Below, piece after piece: positions 37,725-49,160 of a stretch of DNA of 64,000 nt. Below the pieces are notes generated by a model. The model did not search any database. It was not told the DNA's origin and saw only the letters and a list, made by a program, of their open reading frames with translations. Each line of letters starts with the position of its first letter. The first letter of the stretch is position 1. Position numbers and translations under genes: made by a program. This DNA comes from Valencia hispanica (taxonomy: Eukaryota; Chordata; Actinopteri; Cyprinodontiformes; Valenciidae): NCBI GenBank assembly GCA_963556495.2, contig OY747701.1:38029001-38093000 (forward strand), in the 5' to 3' direction.

Positions 37725-38849
37725 ATCAGGATCCGACGACAAACTTAACTCCTATAGTTTTGCCTATAGAGAAATCAGGGAACAGTGCCAGTAGGGTCCA
37801 GCCAAAGACCAGAGGCCAGCCTCATAGACTACAACTAGTCTGGGATCATAACCCAATCAGAAAGGAGTGTGATGAGACAAAGAGATACTCCCTGTCTCAT
37901 TCTTCTGAAGTTTGTAATCTTTCTAAATATCATTCACTAAGGCAATGCCCAGTTTAAAAGTTAAAATACATCACAATGGTTAAGAAAACAACAAGAAGAA
38001 ACAAATCATCCCATCTACACTGTTAGCCATACTGGGCATGCTTTGTGCCAGCCCCCATGTCGCTCTGTGCCGGTTTGCATTCCTGGACTGTGCCAACAGC
38101 GTGTCAGGTGGTCCTGCTGCTTTAATGATGTCAGCAGTTAATCTGGTGCTTGAATGACAGCTCTTGGGGGAGAAAATCCCATGTGTGAGTGACAGGAGGA
38201 GAGGTGGCTCCAGGTGACGGGCACAGGGCTCACAGAAAGTAGGTGAACAAGGCATAGATACTCTATATGCAAAGTATCACTAAAAAACATGTGTTTTAGT
38301 AAAAAGTAAAATCCTATTTTAGAATGTGAGGTCTTATACGGTGTTCAATTCCAATGCAGTTGTGCATAATACGGTGATTAAATTATTGGCTGTCAAACAG
38401 TGGTAGTACCATGAAAATATAAGAAAAAAGTTTTTTTTGTGTGATACCATTTTTTCAGTTGGGGAGGAGTAGGGGGTACCTGGTAGAGAAATATTTATTT
38501 TTATTAAAATTTTTGAATGTACACTACTTTTTTATATTGATTGGAGTATTAGGGAACCCTTACTTATTAATCCATGACTTCCTGTTTCTGTTATAGAACT
38601 GAACTGAACAGATTTTTTTAAATGGTACAGTGCATATTAATAACATACAATATTGCCGTAAATACACAGCAAAATGCTAATTTCCATCCGTAGCCCATAA
38701 AACAAACAACACAACACAAAAATAACATTAATACAGTATCAAATAAAAAAAAACAATAAAAACCACAAATAAGAACAATGTAAGGTCGGGTCAACCTATT
38801 TTAAAATGTGTCTTTTAGATTATTGTTTTTTATTTTTGCCCAGTCTTCC

Positions 38850-39680
38850 TTGCAGAATGTAGTTTTTGAGTTTAACCGTCAAGCCACAGCAACCTTTTTG
38901 GAGCCATTTAGAGTTGGACTTGCTGGTGTGCTTCAGATTATTGAACTGCAGCACAGCCTTAGTCTGCTTCAGTTTAAAGATGACATATTATGCAAATGTG
39001 ACTTTTTTTTCATCCTTTTGTGTTGCCATTTGGGTCTCTGCTGCCTCTATAAACACTTCAAACATGAATAAAAATCATCCATCAATTTTCTTGCAAATGT
39101 TTGTCAGGAATCTTGTGCCTCTACAAGCTGTTTGAAAAAAAAAGCCTTATTCTGACGTCACAATAATCAGAATTTGAGTATAACCATCATCAAAATGCCA
39201 CCACCATGTTTGACTGTTGGTATATTATTATTTTTCTGAAATGCTGTGTTAGCCTTACACCACAGCAGGACACACCAGTCCACAGAATATTTTCCCAAAA
39301 GCCTTAGGAAGCATCAAGCTATTTTTGGCAAATGTAACACAGGCCTTTGAGTCTCTTTAGACCAGCAGTGGTTTTCGCCTTGGACCTTCCCTATTTATGC
39401 CACTTTATTCTAGTGCCTTCATTGTGGTTAATCATGAACATTAACCTTAACTGGGGCAGGTTAGTAATGTACAATACTTTTCAATGTTTTTCCACTTTTG
39501 TGCTGTGGATAATGACTCTCACTATGTTAAGAAATTGCTTTGTAACCCCCTCAAGACTGTTGGATGCCAATGACTTTGTTTCTTATCTATTCGTTAATTT
39601 ATTAAAATCACAGCACGACGTGTCAAATTATGTGAAAACTGTTTTTTGTAATGACATGATTTTTGTTTAATATTAAAATA
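38850..39680 (-). mobile_element. Tc1-like relic, minus strand
   Basis: Reads as the complement of a Tc1 transposase: 'ccaccaccatgtttgactgt', 'tttctgaaatgctgtgttag', 'cagtccacagaatattttcc', 'agcagtggttttcgccttgg' and 'tggataatgactctcacta' follow each other in family order. Heavily decayed. Confidence 0.75.
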
Positions 39681-40255
39681 TGAATAATTGAGAAAAATCT
39701 AAAAAACGCCACTTTTGAGGTTTAAAAACAGTCATGTTAACTCAATCGATATTGAAAGGTGATCACGTTTAGCTTGAAGAAACTGATGGCCTTTGATAGG
39801 ATTTCAGATTTTCTTTGACAGCTGACTGGTTTTTCAGCAGGTTTTTTTTTCTTTTAAAGCAGTAAGGTTGTCTAAAGTATCACGGTTTTGATGTAATCTT
39901 AAAGATCAACGCTGATGTATCTGCCACAGAAAATTATTAAACATGCTGGACAGATACACCAAACATTATCTGTTTAAATATTAGACACTTGATGGTCAGC
40001 CCATTACTGCTTTGTTTTCTCTATTGGTATGAATCAATGCAAGGTCACCAAGACCAGAGATGGCTTCTTGAGAAAGGACATGACCAAAACTATTATGAAA
40101 AGCATGATGAAGGGAGAAATCACAAGACCCCCACCCCTCAAAATATATGTATTATATTTTTTTTTCAATAAACACTGTGCAGTTTTTTTTTTTACAGTAT
40201 CAACAATCATTTGAAGTAATGAGTACTTTTTTTTGTATCAGAGTAAAATTGGTCA

Positions 40256-40294
40256 TTTTAGTGCTATGATGATCCAATTGTCATAGCACTAAAA
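40256..40294. repeat. inverted repeat, 14-bp perfect arms
   Basis: TTTTAGTGCTATGA (40256-40269) and its exact complement (40281-40294) are separated by 11 bases. It lies in elp4 intron 6. It could be a hairpin in the pre-mRNA or a remnant of a short transposon end. Confidence 0.8.
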
Positions 40295-40736
40295 GCTATT
40301 GCAATAATTTGTAAAATAAATGAAAATGCAGCAGGTTCTTTAATAGTAGTAGTAAATTTAAACCCACGGGAGAATATTTGAATTGATAAAACTCAAAAAG
40401 TGCATTAAAGTGCATACTGTTGATTGATGAGTTTATAGACTGATAATTGTGGGTGTTCTTAGTATTGATGTGTTCAACTAAGATGATAAAAAAGGATTTT
40501 CATTATTTGACTCAAAAATGAACAATCAGATCCAATAAAAGAATTTGCTCTTCATCAACAAATGTATTCCTATGTGATTAACAAATAAATTATCTGGAAA
40601 ACAAATGCTGTTAAATCAAGAATGACTAAACAATGTGCTACAAAATGTTGAAATTGTTTATAGTGAATAATATCATGGGGACAAAACATGTTTCAGTCTA
40701 AAGAAAGACAAAGCAGAACAGGTATTTGGTTCTTAC

Positions 40737-40815
40737 CATGGGGGCCGCCAAATTAAAGCCTTCTCTGAGTATGACCTCTTGCAGTGACTTCAGTAAGGCA
40801 GAGTAGGACTCAACC
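40737..40815 (-). CDS. elp4: elp4 coding exon 6
   Basis: A 79-nt exon with acceptor CTCTAATGCCAG and donor GTAAGA. It reads RVESYSALLKSLQEVILREG followed by FNLAAPM. It aligns with human [22 protein letters not shown], conserving the pattern of hydrophobic residues and the EGF turn but few exact residues. It enters in phase 2, ends in phase 0, and maintains the frame into the strongly conserved exon 7. This is the least conserved of the internal exons recognised here, but its placement between exons 5 and 7 and its consistent phases make it convincing. Confidence 0.9.
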
Positions 40816-43624
40816 CTGGCATTAGAGAAAGAATGAGACATAACTGACACAGTAAAGCAGGGAAGTTGCATAAGAACACAAAAGGGGTTACCTAAAATGT
40901 GCAATAGATCACCAAGAGTATTTTGATAAATCTGGGCCAAGCTGATCACTGCAGTAGTCTAATCCTCAATGACTGCAGTCTGCTCCTCCTGACTGTGCTT
41001 TTCTGGATCCACCGAAGCAGACAGATGATCCATATCAAGAGATCCAATTAATTTATTTGGTTGATTAAATTACAACATGACTGGTTCACTGTCAGCTCCC
41101 CGAGGATCCGATTGTGCCGAGACAGACAGACAGATGAGGTGCACATATGCACAAACGTGCGCACACCGGAGAGGAGATGAGGGATTAATGGGCTGATAGC
41201 TAAAACTAACAGAGAACAGCATTTTGGTGTTTAATCAAGAGTAAGATGTGCACCACTGACAGGGGCCATGCAGTACCATCGAGCAACATTTAGCAACAGT
41301 CTAGGGATGGATCACTGCTGAGCCCTATATGAGTTTATGGGATCGTCAATAATAATGTTAACCCCATCTTTTTACACAGGACCCTCCACTTAGAAACACT
41401 TCACTATTGTAATGACCACTCTGTGGCAGCCCACAGTGGGCTGCTATGCCAGCTGTCACTTCAACCTGAGAGCCACAAAAGCTGATACACATAGGTTGGT
41501 CACACGCCAAAACCCCACATAAAGAAGAGAAGCACTCACTTGTGTTGATTACACTTGGCCAAGTATATCAATGAACTCTATTTCAGTTATTCAGCTCAAC
41601 AATGGTGCCTCCTGACCCTGCTGTGGCTAATGATAGAGCTGCACTGGTGAAAGAGGGACACCTACCCTCCACGGCCTCTCTGCCCATGCCCCAGCTCTGA
41701 GGTGGTGGGGGGCTGGGATGGCCTAACATGCAGTTGCATGCAGGAGGTTGCCACTGGTTGGCAGCCATTGTGGAGGCCAGCATTGTGTTTTAGATACCCC
41801 TACTGAGCACGGCTCATTCAGGTACCCAAAGAGGTCTAGGTGGGTAGCTACAGGGGCTAGCACATCAGCTAATTAGGATCATGCACCGGGAAGCGTCTTT
41901 ATCTCAGCGTTCCTCTTTCAGCTAGGGAAGAAAGAGTGAGGGAAGGGGGATGCTTGGTCTTAAACAACAGGATCTGTATCACCTAGAGAGCAATTTGTGC
42001 CAATTATGCCTTCAAGTGAAACGGAGCAATTTAACAGCTAGGGTATCAACATGGGGCAGCGGACACGTGCAAGGGGGAGTAGCTTGCCTTCGAGTTTGCG
42101 TGTTGCAGGAGTGTGCAAGATATGCACTGAGTGTGTGTGTGGCTGTATTCTTGTCAGTACTTGGGCGGACCTTGGGGCACAATGGTGCTGTGCAGGTGTA
42201 GCTTACAGCTGTCAAAATGCCTGTAAGATCTATAACCCATTCACACTCTACAACAGCAGTACTATGTCACCTTCCCTCAATGCTGCACAACCCAGGAAGA
42301 TTTCTCCTCCTACATTCTTTACATTAACCATCATTGTGTTCTGAAATGATAACTAACCGAACACAGGTCACTTTCTACCTCAAGCAGCACACTTGTGAAC
42401 CTGAACCTTAACCTGAATACCTGCAACATTTAACGTGTTTGTACGGGCAGTGTGTTTACCGGCGTTCTGTTTGCTGATTAAAAAGAATGAGGGATTCTCT
42501 AAAGCCTCCTCCAACATCCTCTGCGCTCCAGATTGCTCTATTTACCTAGTTCAAGGGAGTGTGCCTTCGTGTGCCCATGTGTGTTCAGCAGCACTCTCTG
42601 GGTAAAGAGCCTGCACGACCTTTGAACCCTAAGTACACTCAACACAGGAGAAATCAAACAGATGCTGAGCAAACAAGACCCTTATTTGAATAGACATACA
42701 CAACCTTTTTCCAAGAGGCTGAATGACCCGACCAGTGGCAAACAACGCAAAACAGGAGACGAAGCAGGCTGATATTTAACTGATTTGTATCACTTGTAAA
42801 AACAGCCATTGTAGAGTTATTCTTAATTATTATTATTTGTTCATAAATTGAGTATTTTAAATAAGCGATTCATCTGAATTTAACAAAAAACTTTATTAAT
42901 TACATAAACTGAACAGAATAAAACACTTAAAATTATATGTGATCATCCAAACTATTATGACATTAATTCCTACTTTAATTAACTATGTGAATGGTTTTAT
43001 AATAGGACAAAATCTATTATGTTGTTTTGTTTTCTGAAGTAAAAAAAAAAAAAGTCATTTTATTGGAGCTAAAACAATTGTTTGATTAGTTTGATGATTG
43101 TCAGAACAATGATTAATGGCATCTATGTTATAAATTTAACTGATGCATTTAATTTCAGGCAAAACAAATATCAATTTATTCAAGCATCTACAATTTTAGC
43201 ATCTATTCAATATCCCGTGTCTCGGATGTAATTTGAATGAATTTTGGTTTTTGTCTCAAAGAAATTTCAATTTTTACAATTTTGCAACATTTCTCAATCA
43301 TAATGTGACCCAATAAACCTGAACTAATTCAACTAGGATAAAAAACAATCTAATGACGCCCAATTTTCTCAGCCTGCACATGTTTTTTACTAGGATTATT
43401 TATACAGTATGTGCTCTTTAAATTCTGCAGCTCTGTCTCACTCCCTTATTGGTTCACCTGTTATTCTGCGAACATTGCCATGTTTACTCACATGCTTTCT
43501 GCAGATGAAGTCGTATTTGTACAGCCCTGTTATGCGGATGATGTCGTGCTTATGTGCCTGTGTTCGTTGGATTGTGTCTCATTGGTTTTGCCTAGGTTTT
43601 GAGGACGATGTCTTGCTGTTCTAC
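40816..43624 (-). other. elp4: elp4 intron 5
   Basis: A 2.8-kb intron. A candidate regulatory island lies at 40960-41240. 41250-42350 is mixed-composition sequence with no clear element. 42420-42560 has a GC-richer stretch containing GCTGATTAAAAAG. 42780-43390 is AT-rich and featureless. Confidence 0.65.
40960..41240. promoter_or_regulatory. candidate conserved non-coding element in intron 5
   Basis: A repeat-free island with CCAATTAATTTA at 41044-41055 and GTTGATTAAATTAC close by, plus GGATCC and CCGAGG-rich sequence. Stands out from the flanking intron. Confidence 0.35.
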
Positions 43625-43761
43625 CTGTGTTCTGTTGATGTCGGGGGGATGTGATCTGGAAGGTAGAAGCTGTGGTACTGGGCCGCTTGGCGAATCTCCG
43701 CATCCATAGTCTTTGAGACATCATAGTAGTGTCCGAATCGACAGGAAGATGCCAAGGCACT
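43625..43761 (-). CDS. elp4: elp4 coding exon 5
   Basis: A 137-nt exon with acceptor TATATTCCAG and donor GTAGAA. It carries the hallmark CRFGHYYDVSKTM (human SRFGHYYDASKRM), then a divergent segment ending FYLPDHIPP where human has FFLPEKISS. The exon is shorter than the corresponding human stretch. Human residues after SSTLKVEPCSLTPG are only loosely matched, so this part of the protein looks shorter or diverged in this lineage. It ends in phase 2, and the split arginine codon is completed by exon 6. An open frame continues only a few codons past the donor before a stop. Confidence 0.92.
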
Positions 43762-44139
43762 CTGGAATATATAAGAATAATAATTTTGTACAAAAAAGAG
43801 GAATTTTAATTTTATCTAACACTACCGATTGATCAGATTCTTTTAAACTGTATGCATGACTTTATTATATGAGACTAAAAACACATATCATAGCATAACA
43901 ACTTTATTTGTGTTTTGTTTTTTTAAATGCAATACTATAGAAATGTAATTGCATTGTTTATGGGTCATTCCTCAACATTTCTACAGCAAAGAAGTTAAAT
44001 AAGCACTATGACCAGCCTCTTAATCATTTCTTCACATAAATGTCCACTTCTGGCTGTGAAAGCGAACATGTCAGGGAAGCAGGCAAAGGCGGATGTTTTC
44101 CTGCAGCTGAAAGAGAGAGTTTTAGCTCTTCTTTCTCGG

Positions 44140-44360
44140 TAAAACCATGGACTCCATTGTGAGAGGGGCCCTTAATCTACTCCTAATCTGGATTAGGGCC
44201 CCCAGTGTTTCCCTCTCCCGTCAGAACGAGGGGGTCAGTAGGGGCAGTGGGGGGGGGTCAGGGGCTCATCTTCTCTTTGTAAACCAGGCAACCCGCTTAG
44301 CGTTCCATCCCCGCCCTGACGGCCTCACCTTTGATCTGATGTCTTCATCAAGAGAACGAC
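44140..44360. promoter_or_regulatory. candidate element with three bicoid-type sites
   Basis: TAATCT at 44173-44178 and 44184-44189, and GGATTA at 44190-44195, lie within 23 bp. GGATTA is the complement of TAATCC, the core bound by OTX/CRX/PITX proteins. In intron 4 of elp4. Confidence 0.4.
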
Positions 44361-44627
44361 ACAGTGGGCCGTGCCAGGAGAGGTGTGTGTAAGGGGAAAG
44401 TAAGCGTTGACTCTCGGGGTGAATTTGGGATGCAAATCCTCTAGCGGGGCTTACTAGCGGTTTGTAAAGACGATTTTACAGGGGAAGGGGGGAGAGGTGA
44501 GGAAAGGACACAGCTATAAAGAAGTTTCCAGGGAGAGAGAGAGAGGGAGAGGATCCCTAGGGACACACTGTGTTCTGCTAATCCACATAGCGATATGGAT
44601 TATAGACCAACGGGGGTAGACTGCAGA

Positions 44628-44651
44628 GAAGAAGAAGAAGAAGAAGAAGAA
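44628..44651 (+). repeat. (GAA)8 microsatellite in elp4 intron 4
   Basis: Eight uninterrupted GAA units inside a purine-rich stretch of intron 4; a second, short GAA tract in the same gene. Confidence 0.95.
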
Positions 44652-45157
44652 GGGGAGGGTCTCCTCTCCTTAAAGCGGAAGAAAGAGTGTAGAGCCGACC
44701 CTAGTGGGGGGAAAGGCAAGGATTTGGGGGAAGATGGAGGCGCAGGTCTGGGTCGTAGGGTTGAGCGAGCAGACATGTCAATGCACTGCCTGCAAAGTAC
44801 TCTTGTTTCCCAGGCTAAGCAGGGGTGCAAGCGTGTGTGTATGTGTGTGTATATATGAGCCGCAGGAACAGTGAAAAGCCTACCTATTGCCAGCTAAATG
44901 TGAGTAATCTGCTGGGGCTCTGAAAAGAGAGGCCGAGGCCTCATTCACTCCACAAAGGAGTTTAGGGGCAGATGGATTTAGTGGCCGAGACCATTGTCAA
45001 AGGACTAAAAGCAGAGATCCAGTACTGTGAATTCTCATCCTATCATTAAGAGAGACACATGTTGAACTTTCACCAAAAAAAGATTTAAAATTCCCTCTAT
45101 TCGACTGTATAAGGTGGAAAAAACTGTTGCATTAAACAGGACACAATGATCAATCAC

Positions 45158-45292
45158 CTGCACTTTAGGAAGATTCTGATAGCGCCAGGCAATCTTCATG
45201 GCATCCAAGCTGTCCAGGGGTTCACCAGTCAGTCTCGGCTGCTCCACAGGTTTGGGAACAGCAACATCATCCAGGATGGGGGCTGGAAGCTC
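45158..45292 (-). CDS. elp4: elp4 coding exon 4
   Basis: A 135-nt, 45-codon, phase 0-0 exon with acceptor TTTTTTAG and donor GTGATT. It begins ELPAPILDD, as in human ELPAPLLDD, passes through a variable linker (VAVPKPVEQPRLTGEP) where human and fish differ in sequence, and ends with the conserved motif MKIAWRYQNLPKVQ (human MKIAWRYQLLPKME). The variable middle agrees with a surface loop; the conserved C-terminal half belongs to the core fold. Confidence 0.95.
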
Positions 45293-45447
45293 CTAAAAAA
45301 TACATACAATAACTCAATTAGTTAAATATTATATCTGTAAATGTTAAAAGTAATATTTATTCTTTAAAAATAAAAATACATCATTGGTCTATTTGAGTGC
45401 ACTTGAATTTTTTTTTTATGTTAGAGAAGGAATTTTATAAAAATACA

Positions 45448-45550
45448 TCCATCCATTATCTAAACCAGTTTATCCTTGCAGGGTTGCAGGGGAGCTGGTG
45501 CCTATATCCAGCAGTCATTGGGCGAGAGGTGTGGTACACCCTGGACACCC
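45448..45550 (-). mobile_element. SINE 3' tail, same family
   Basis: Minus-oriented tail: begins CATCCATCCATT on the plus strand and continues with the complement of the 'gcaaccctgca' and 'ggtgtacc' phrases. Strongly truncated. Confidence 0.65.
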
Positions 45551-45745
45551 CTACACCTGAGATGTCTAATCAGAGCACAACATCTTTAAACATAAAACTG
45601 CTTCAAAGTTTTATTTCAACTTTTCAAGAGACAAAGAGACCTAAAAAAACAACTGCTTTGATAGTCTCATAATAAGGACAGCAAATGTCAACTTTCTGTC
45701 AAAAAACAACAAAAACATTTTGCCATTTCAGTTCCTCCACCTAGT

Positions 45746-45748
<3 letters not shown>

Positions 45749-45810
<62 letters not shown>
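45749..45810. repeat. (TA)31 microsatellite
   Basis: Sixty-two bases of uninterrupted TA in elp4 intron 3. Confidence 0.98.
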
Positions 45811-45813
<3 letters not shown>

Positions 45814-45872
45814 GTATTATTGAACTTTTATTAATGAAGAAAATAGCTAATTGTAATTAATTACCTCCGTCA

Positions 45873-46101
45873 AGGAGGTTATGTTTTTCCCAGGGTTCGT
45901 TTATCTGTTAGTTAGCAACATAACTCAAAAGCTATAAACAGATTTTGATAACATTTTTCAGGAAATGTCCACAATGGGTCCTGGAACAGGTGATTAGCAA
46001 TGGGACAAGGAACAAGTGATTAGAATCTGGGGTCCCCGTTTGGGAGGGGGATGACTGAGCTGCATTGGCAGAGGCCTCCACTCTCCGAGTACTTTTCTAG
46101 T
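45873..46101 (+). repeat. dispersed 'ggaggttatg' repeat
   Basis: Reads 'ccgtcaaggaggttatgttt', then a stretch on 'agctataaacagattttgat', 'gcagaggcctccactctccgagt' and 'acttttctagtt'. The same order is found in a widespread interspersed repeat of fish and invertebrates. I cannot assign its class. Confidence 0.5.
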
Positions 46102-47224
46102 TTGTATAACAAATGCACAACTCAGGCTACCCAGTGAGTAGTAGAAATTACCTCAAAGTTGAAGCTACATATAGACAGTGAATCAGTGAATGATATTTGT
46201 AATCCTGATTTATACGTTAGAGCAAACAAAGCACTTAAAATTAGAAATGCGTAAAGTCCAAAACAATAGTCTGTAAATCATGCAAAGAGAGAATAAACTG
46301 TAACTGAAAAACAGCTTGATTTTATTTAATATTATGATGTAATTTCATCCATTTTCCAATTGTGATGTGGACGTACTCGTTATTTCATTGTTTGTGGACA
46401 AAAAGTTGAGGTAATAGTGTTAAATATGATTAAATATTTATAGTGTACTGTAATACAGGATGTGCTTTGGCAGCTTTCTAGATATCATCAGAGACAATTT
46501 TCAGTTTGTTTTGTAAGAAAATTATTGGTTGTGTAGCAAGAATCATAGTTTCCATCCAGCACTACTGTGACAGACTTGTTAATTACACTCCAAGGTCACA
46601 ACAGCGACAGAATTTCGATCAGGCAGGTGAGAAACAGTAATTTTCCATTAAAAATAAAGGTAATTTTTTTTTTTTGCAACAATTATGAAATCGTGAATAA
46701 TACACTTAAACAATCCGGAATTTATATATTATGTGACGACAGACATCCATCCTGATGGACACCTCAGTAAGTAAAGAATTTGATTAATTTTATTTTATTA
46801 GTCTTTTGGCTAAACAGATCTATGTTCTAGACAAAATAAAAATGTCCACTTTTAAACCATATTTCTCCTAAATATAGTCTAGATGTCTATAAACCATTTA
46901 GACATTGTTTAGATGCATTTAAACTTTTAGTGAAGAAGGATGTGAAAAATATTTGAAATAACCTGAAAAAGTGGATTAAATAATTCTAAGACAAAACAAG
47001 CAGATTTTGTGAAGACTGGTCTGAACATCTATTTGTATTTTTTTTAATGATATCCGCTTTTAACCTTTTACTTCCTTAAAGTAACTGGTGTGCAAATTTC
47101 CTTTCTCCTAAAATTTTTTATAAACAAAAATCTGTGGAGAGGATGAGTAAATGAGTTTTCCTCACTTGTATAACAAACAAAATAAAGTTCTCTGAAGAAA
47201 TTGACAGGAAATCTGGTCATTGAG

Positions 47225-47620
47225 CAAATGCAAATGCACAGGGCCTTTCTTTCTGTAACTTTACATCTTTATCAGCTGTAGACTGACGTCTATGCTAATG
47301 TCAGACAGAGTGCAAGCTTTGCATCTGGAGATTACCATACCACAAATACAACAGTGGAAATACTAAATAATTTGATATATCCCCTGTGGGACTCCCCCTC
47401 TCTTAATAAGTCTTTGATATGCAAAGAGAGGGTGATGCGATCCTCCCACTATCAATCAGAAGGAGAGAAGCACCCCTCCTCTTTGATGGGTGGCAGGCAG
47501 CTTCTGCAGACTATGGTCCGGTTCATGGAATTGATATGCCGGGAAACATTTCAACAATGCCACGACCATACCACTTTCGACCTCACAGATACCCCTGTTG
47601 ACCCTGACACATGTTGGAGA
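47225..47620. promoter_or_regulatory. candidate conserved non-coding element in intron 3
   Basis: Balanced-composition stretch with GCTAATGTC, TCTTAATAAG and a POU-like ATATGCAAAG near 47418. It lies some 200 bp from exon 3. Confidence 0.3.
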
Positions 47621-47824
47621 AAGCTGCAGCACTAAAAGAAAATACTTGAAAATAGTCTCTGAGATCTTTACTTGAGTAAATAGTCAACAATGTAGTTTTT
47701 GCACAAGATGGGGTTAAAAAGGAATAACTTGAATTGCCCTGTTTTGTATCTGAGCACAAACTTTTAATGGGTCGGAAACGTCCTTCTTTAGACGTTACAG
47801 AAAACATGGTTCCCCATCTCCTAC

Positions 47825-47946
47825 CTGTAGGATGTCATCAGGGTTATCTTGAGCTGTTGCCACAAAAAGTTCATGTCGACATACCACTCCCTCTGCCAGA
47901 AAGTACTTCAAGATCATGCGAGAGTAGCTGTCATATCGGTCCTCTT
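47825..47946 (-). CDS. elp4: elp4 coding exon 3
   Basis: A 122-nt exon with acceptor TCTGTTAG and donor GTAGGA. It completes the split glutamate codon and encodes EEDRYDSYSRMILKYFLAEG, then a segment containing LFVATAQDNPDDILQ. The match is human [20 protein letters not shown] and LLVASAKEDPANILQ. This is part of the central RecA-like fold that packs against Elp5 and Elp6 in the ring. The exon ends in phase 0. It is separated from exon 2 by a 7.8-kb intron that holds a Tc1 relic and several unassigned stretches. Confidence 0.95.
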
Positions 47947-48879
47947 CTAACAGAGAAACAGAGACAAGAGCCATCTGATTATTATACATGTGAATGACAA
48001 AGTGAACAATGTCAAAGAAAAAAACAAAAAGTTTAATCAGGTATTGTTGCCGTCTTCTTTATTTATTTGAACACCTCACCATACGGTCAGCAGTTCATGC
48101 CCACATCACCGCTGCTTGCTGTAATCAATGTAATGGCCACCTTCTACCTTCCTTTTGCAGGTTACACATGACATAGCAATCAACATGGCACATCTATGTA
48201 GCTTTTACACGGAGATCTGACATCTTGAGTCCTTTTGCCAACATATTACAGTATTCCTGTCCACTTTCACCAATCATGTCCCAAACTGGCAGCGCAGGGG
48301 TGAGGGTAAGTGGAAGACACCTGTCTTAGGCATTTACCTGGCTCTTTCTACACAACAGAAAGGTACCTTGGTGGTCAGGACAAGAGAAAGACTGTGAGGA
48401 ACATAGTAGTTGTCATCAAAACACTTCCTGACACCTGGTTCCTTTTAGTCGCTCCACTTTTAGTTGCATCCTAATGGCAGTGGCATCCTTTTCCTTTTCT
48501 ATACTAGAAGTGTCATTCACATAAACTCTTTTTGAACTTTAGAGAAAGTTGTATTTTTTGAAGGTTAATCTCAGAAGAATTGACATGACAGCATGTAGAA
48601 GGGTGTCTCAGCCATTTAAGAGACATATATGTCAGGCTTTCAACATGACAAACACGCCCTCATCAGCATCATCATTATTATAGTCAACAGAGAAGGGCAC
48701 ATAGCTCTACCCAGCATGCCACTGCTGCTTCCTGTCACCAACACTGTTTTGTAAAGATTCCATAGGCCTTTCCTCACAATGGCAAACAGTGGGCACACGG
48801 ACAAAGACATCATTGACAGCTGAGGTAATGGGCATACAGCTGACAGCTTGGGAATGACATCCTGATGTGTCATCCTCGG

Positions 48880-49160
48880 ACATTTGGAGAATTCCCCCTC
48901 CGTCCCTCCCACGTTCCCCGGTCCACGTCCTCACCTACGGACTTCGGATGGCCCAGGAAATTCCACAGCTCTTCAATTTGTTGGCGGCGGGGCTCCCTGT
49001 TCTCTTATTGATGGGTTTTTAGGTCAGCAGGCCTTTGTGGCTTTCAGCAGGCCCCACAAAGACTCCCAGATGGGCCCTCTCAAGATGGGGCCTATTGTGG
49101 TTGTGTTTCTATGGGAGCCTTACAAATGGAACCTCCAGGAGTCATTAGGCTGTTGAGGCA
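48880..49160. promoter_or_regulatory. candidate GC-richer island in intron 2
   Basis: A GC-rich island with no repeat signature, about 0.95 kb upstream of exon 3 on the transcribed strand. An open plus frame of 90 codons has no known domain. Confidence 0.25.

Larger units (their letters stand above)
36628..40736 (-). other. elp4: elp4 intron 6
   Basis: A 4.1-kb intron. It contains an RFX-like palindrome (37711-37724), a minus-strand Tc1 relic (38850-39680) and a 14-bp-arm inverted repeat (40256-40294). 36700-37640 and 37960-38840 hold nothing I can identify, apart from an A run near 37081 and an AT-rich, transposon-like tract at 38640-38790. Confidence 0.7.
43762..45157 (-). other. elp4: elp4 intron 4
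   Basis: A 1.4-kb intron. It carries a candidate regulatory island with three bicoid-type sites (44140-44360), a short (GAA)8 tract (44628-44651) and a GT/AT-rich stretch near 44836. The remaining sequence shows no recognised element. Confidence 0.65.
45293..47824 (-). other. elp4: elp4 intron 3
   Basis: A 2.5-kb intron. It holds a minus-oriented SINE tail (45448-45550), a TA microsatellite (45749-45810), a dispersed fish repeat (45873-46101) and a candidate regulatory island (47225-47620). 46105-47220 is AT-rich with nothing recognisable. Confidence 0.65.

Noticed and set aside
44595..44858. Glu/Lys-rich open frame as a gene
   Set aside because: Generated by the (GAA)8 tract and surrounding purine-rich sequence; inside elp4 intron 4.
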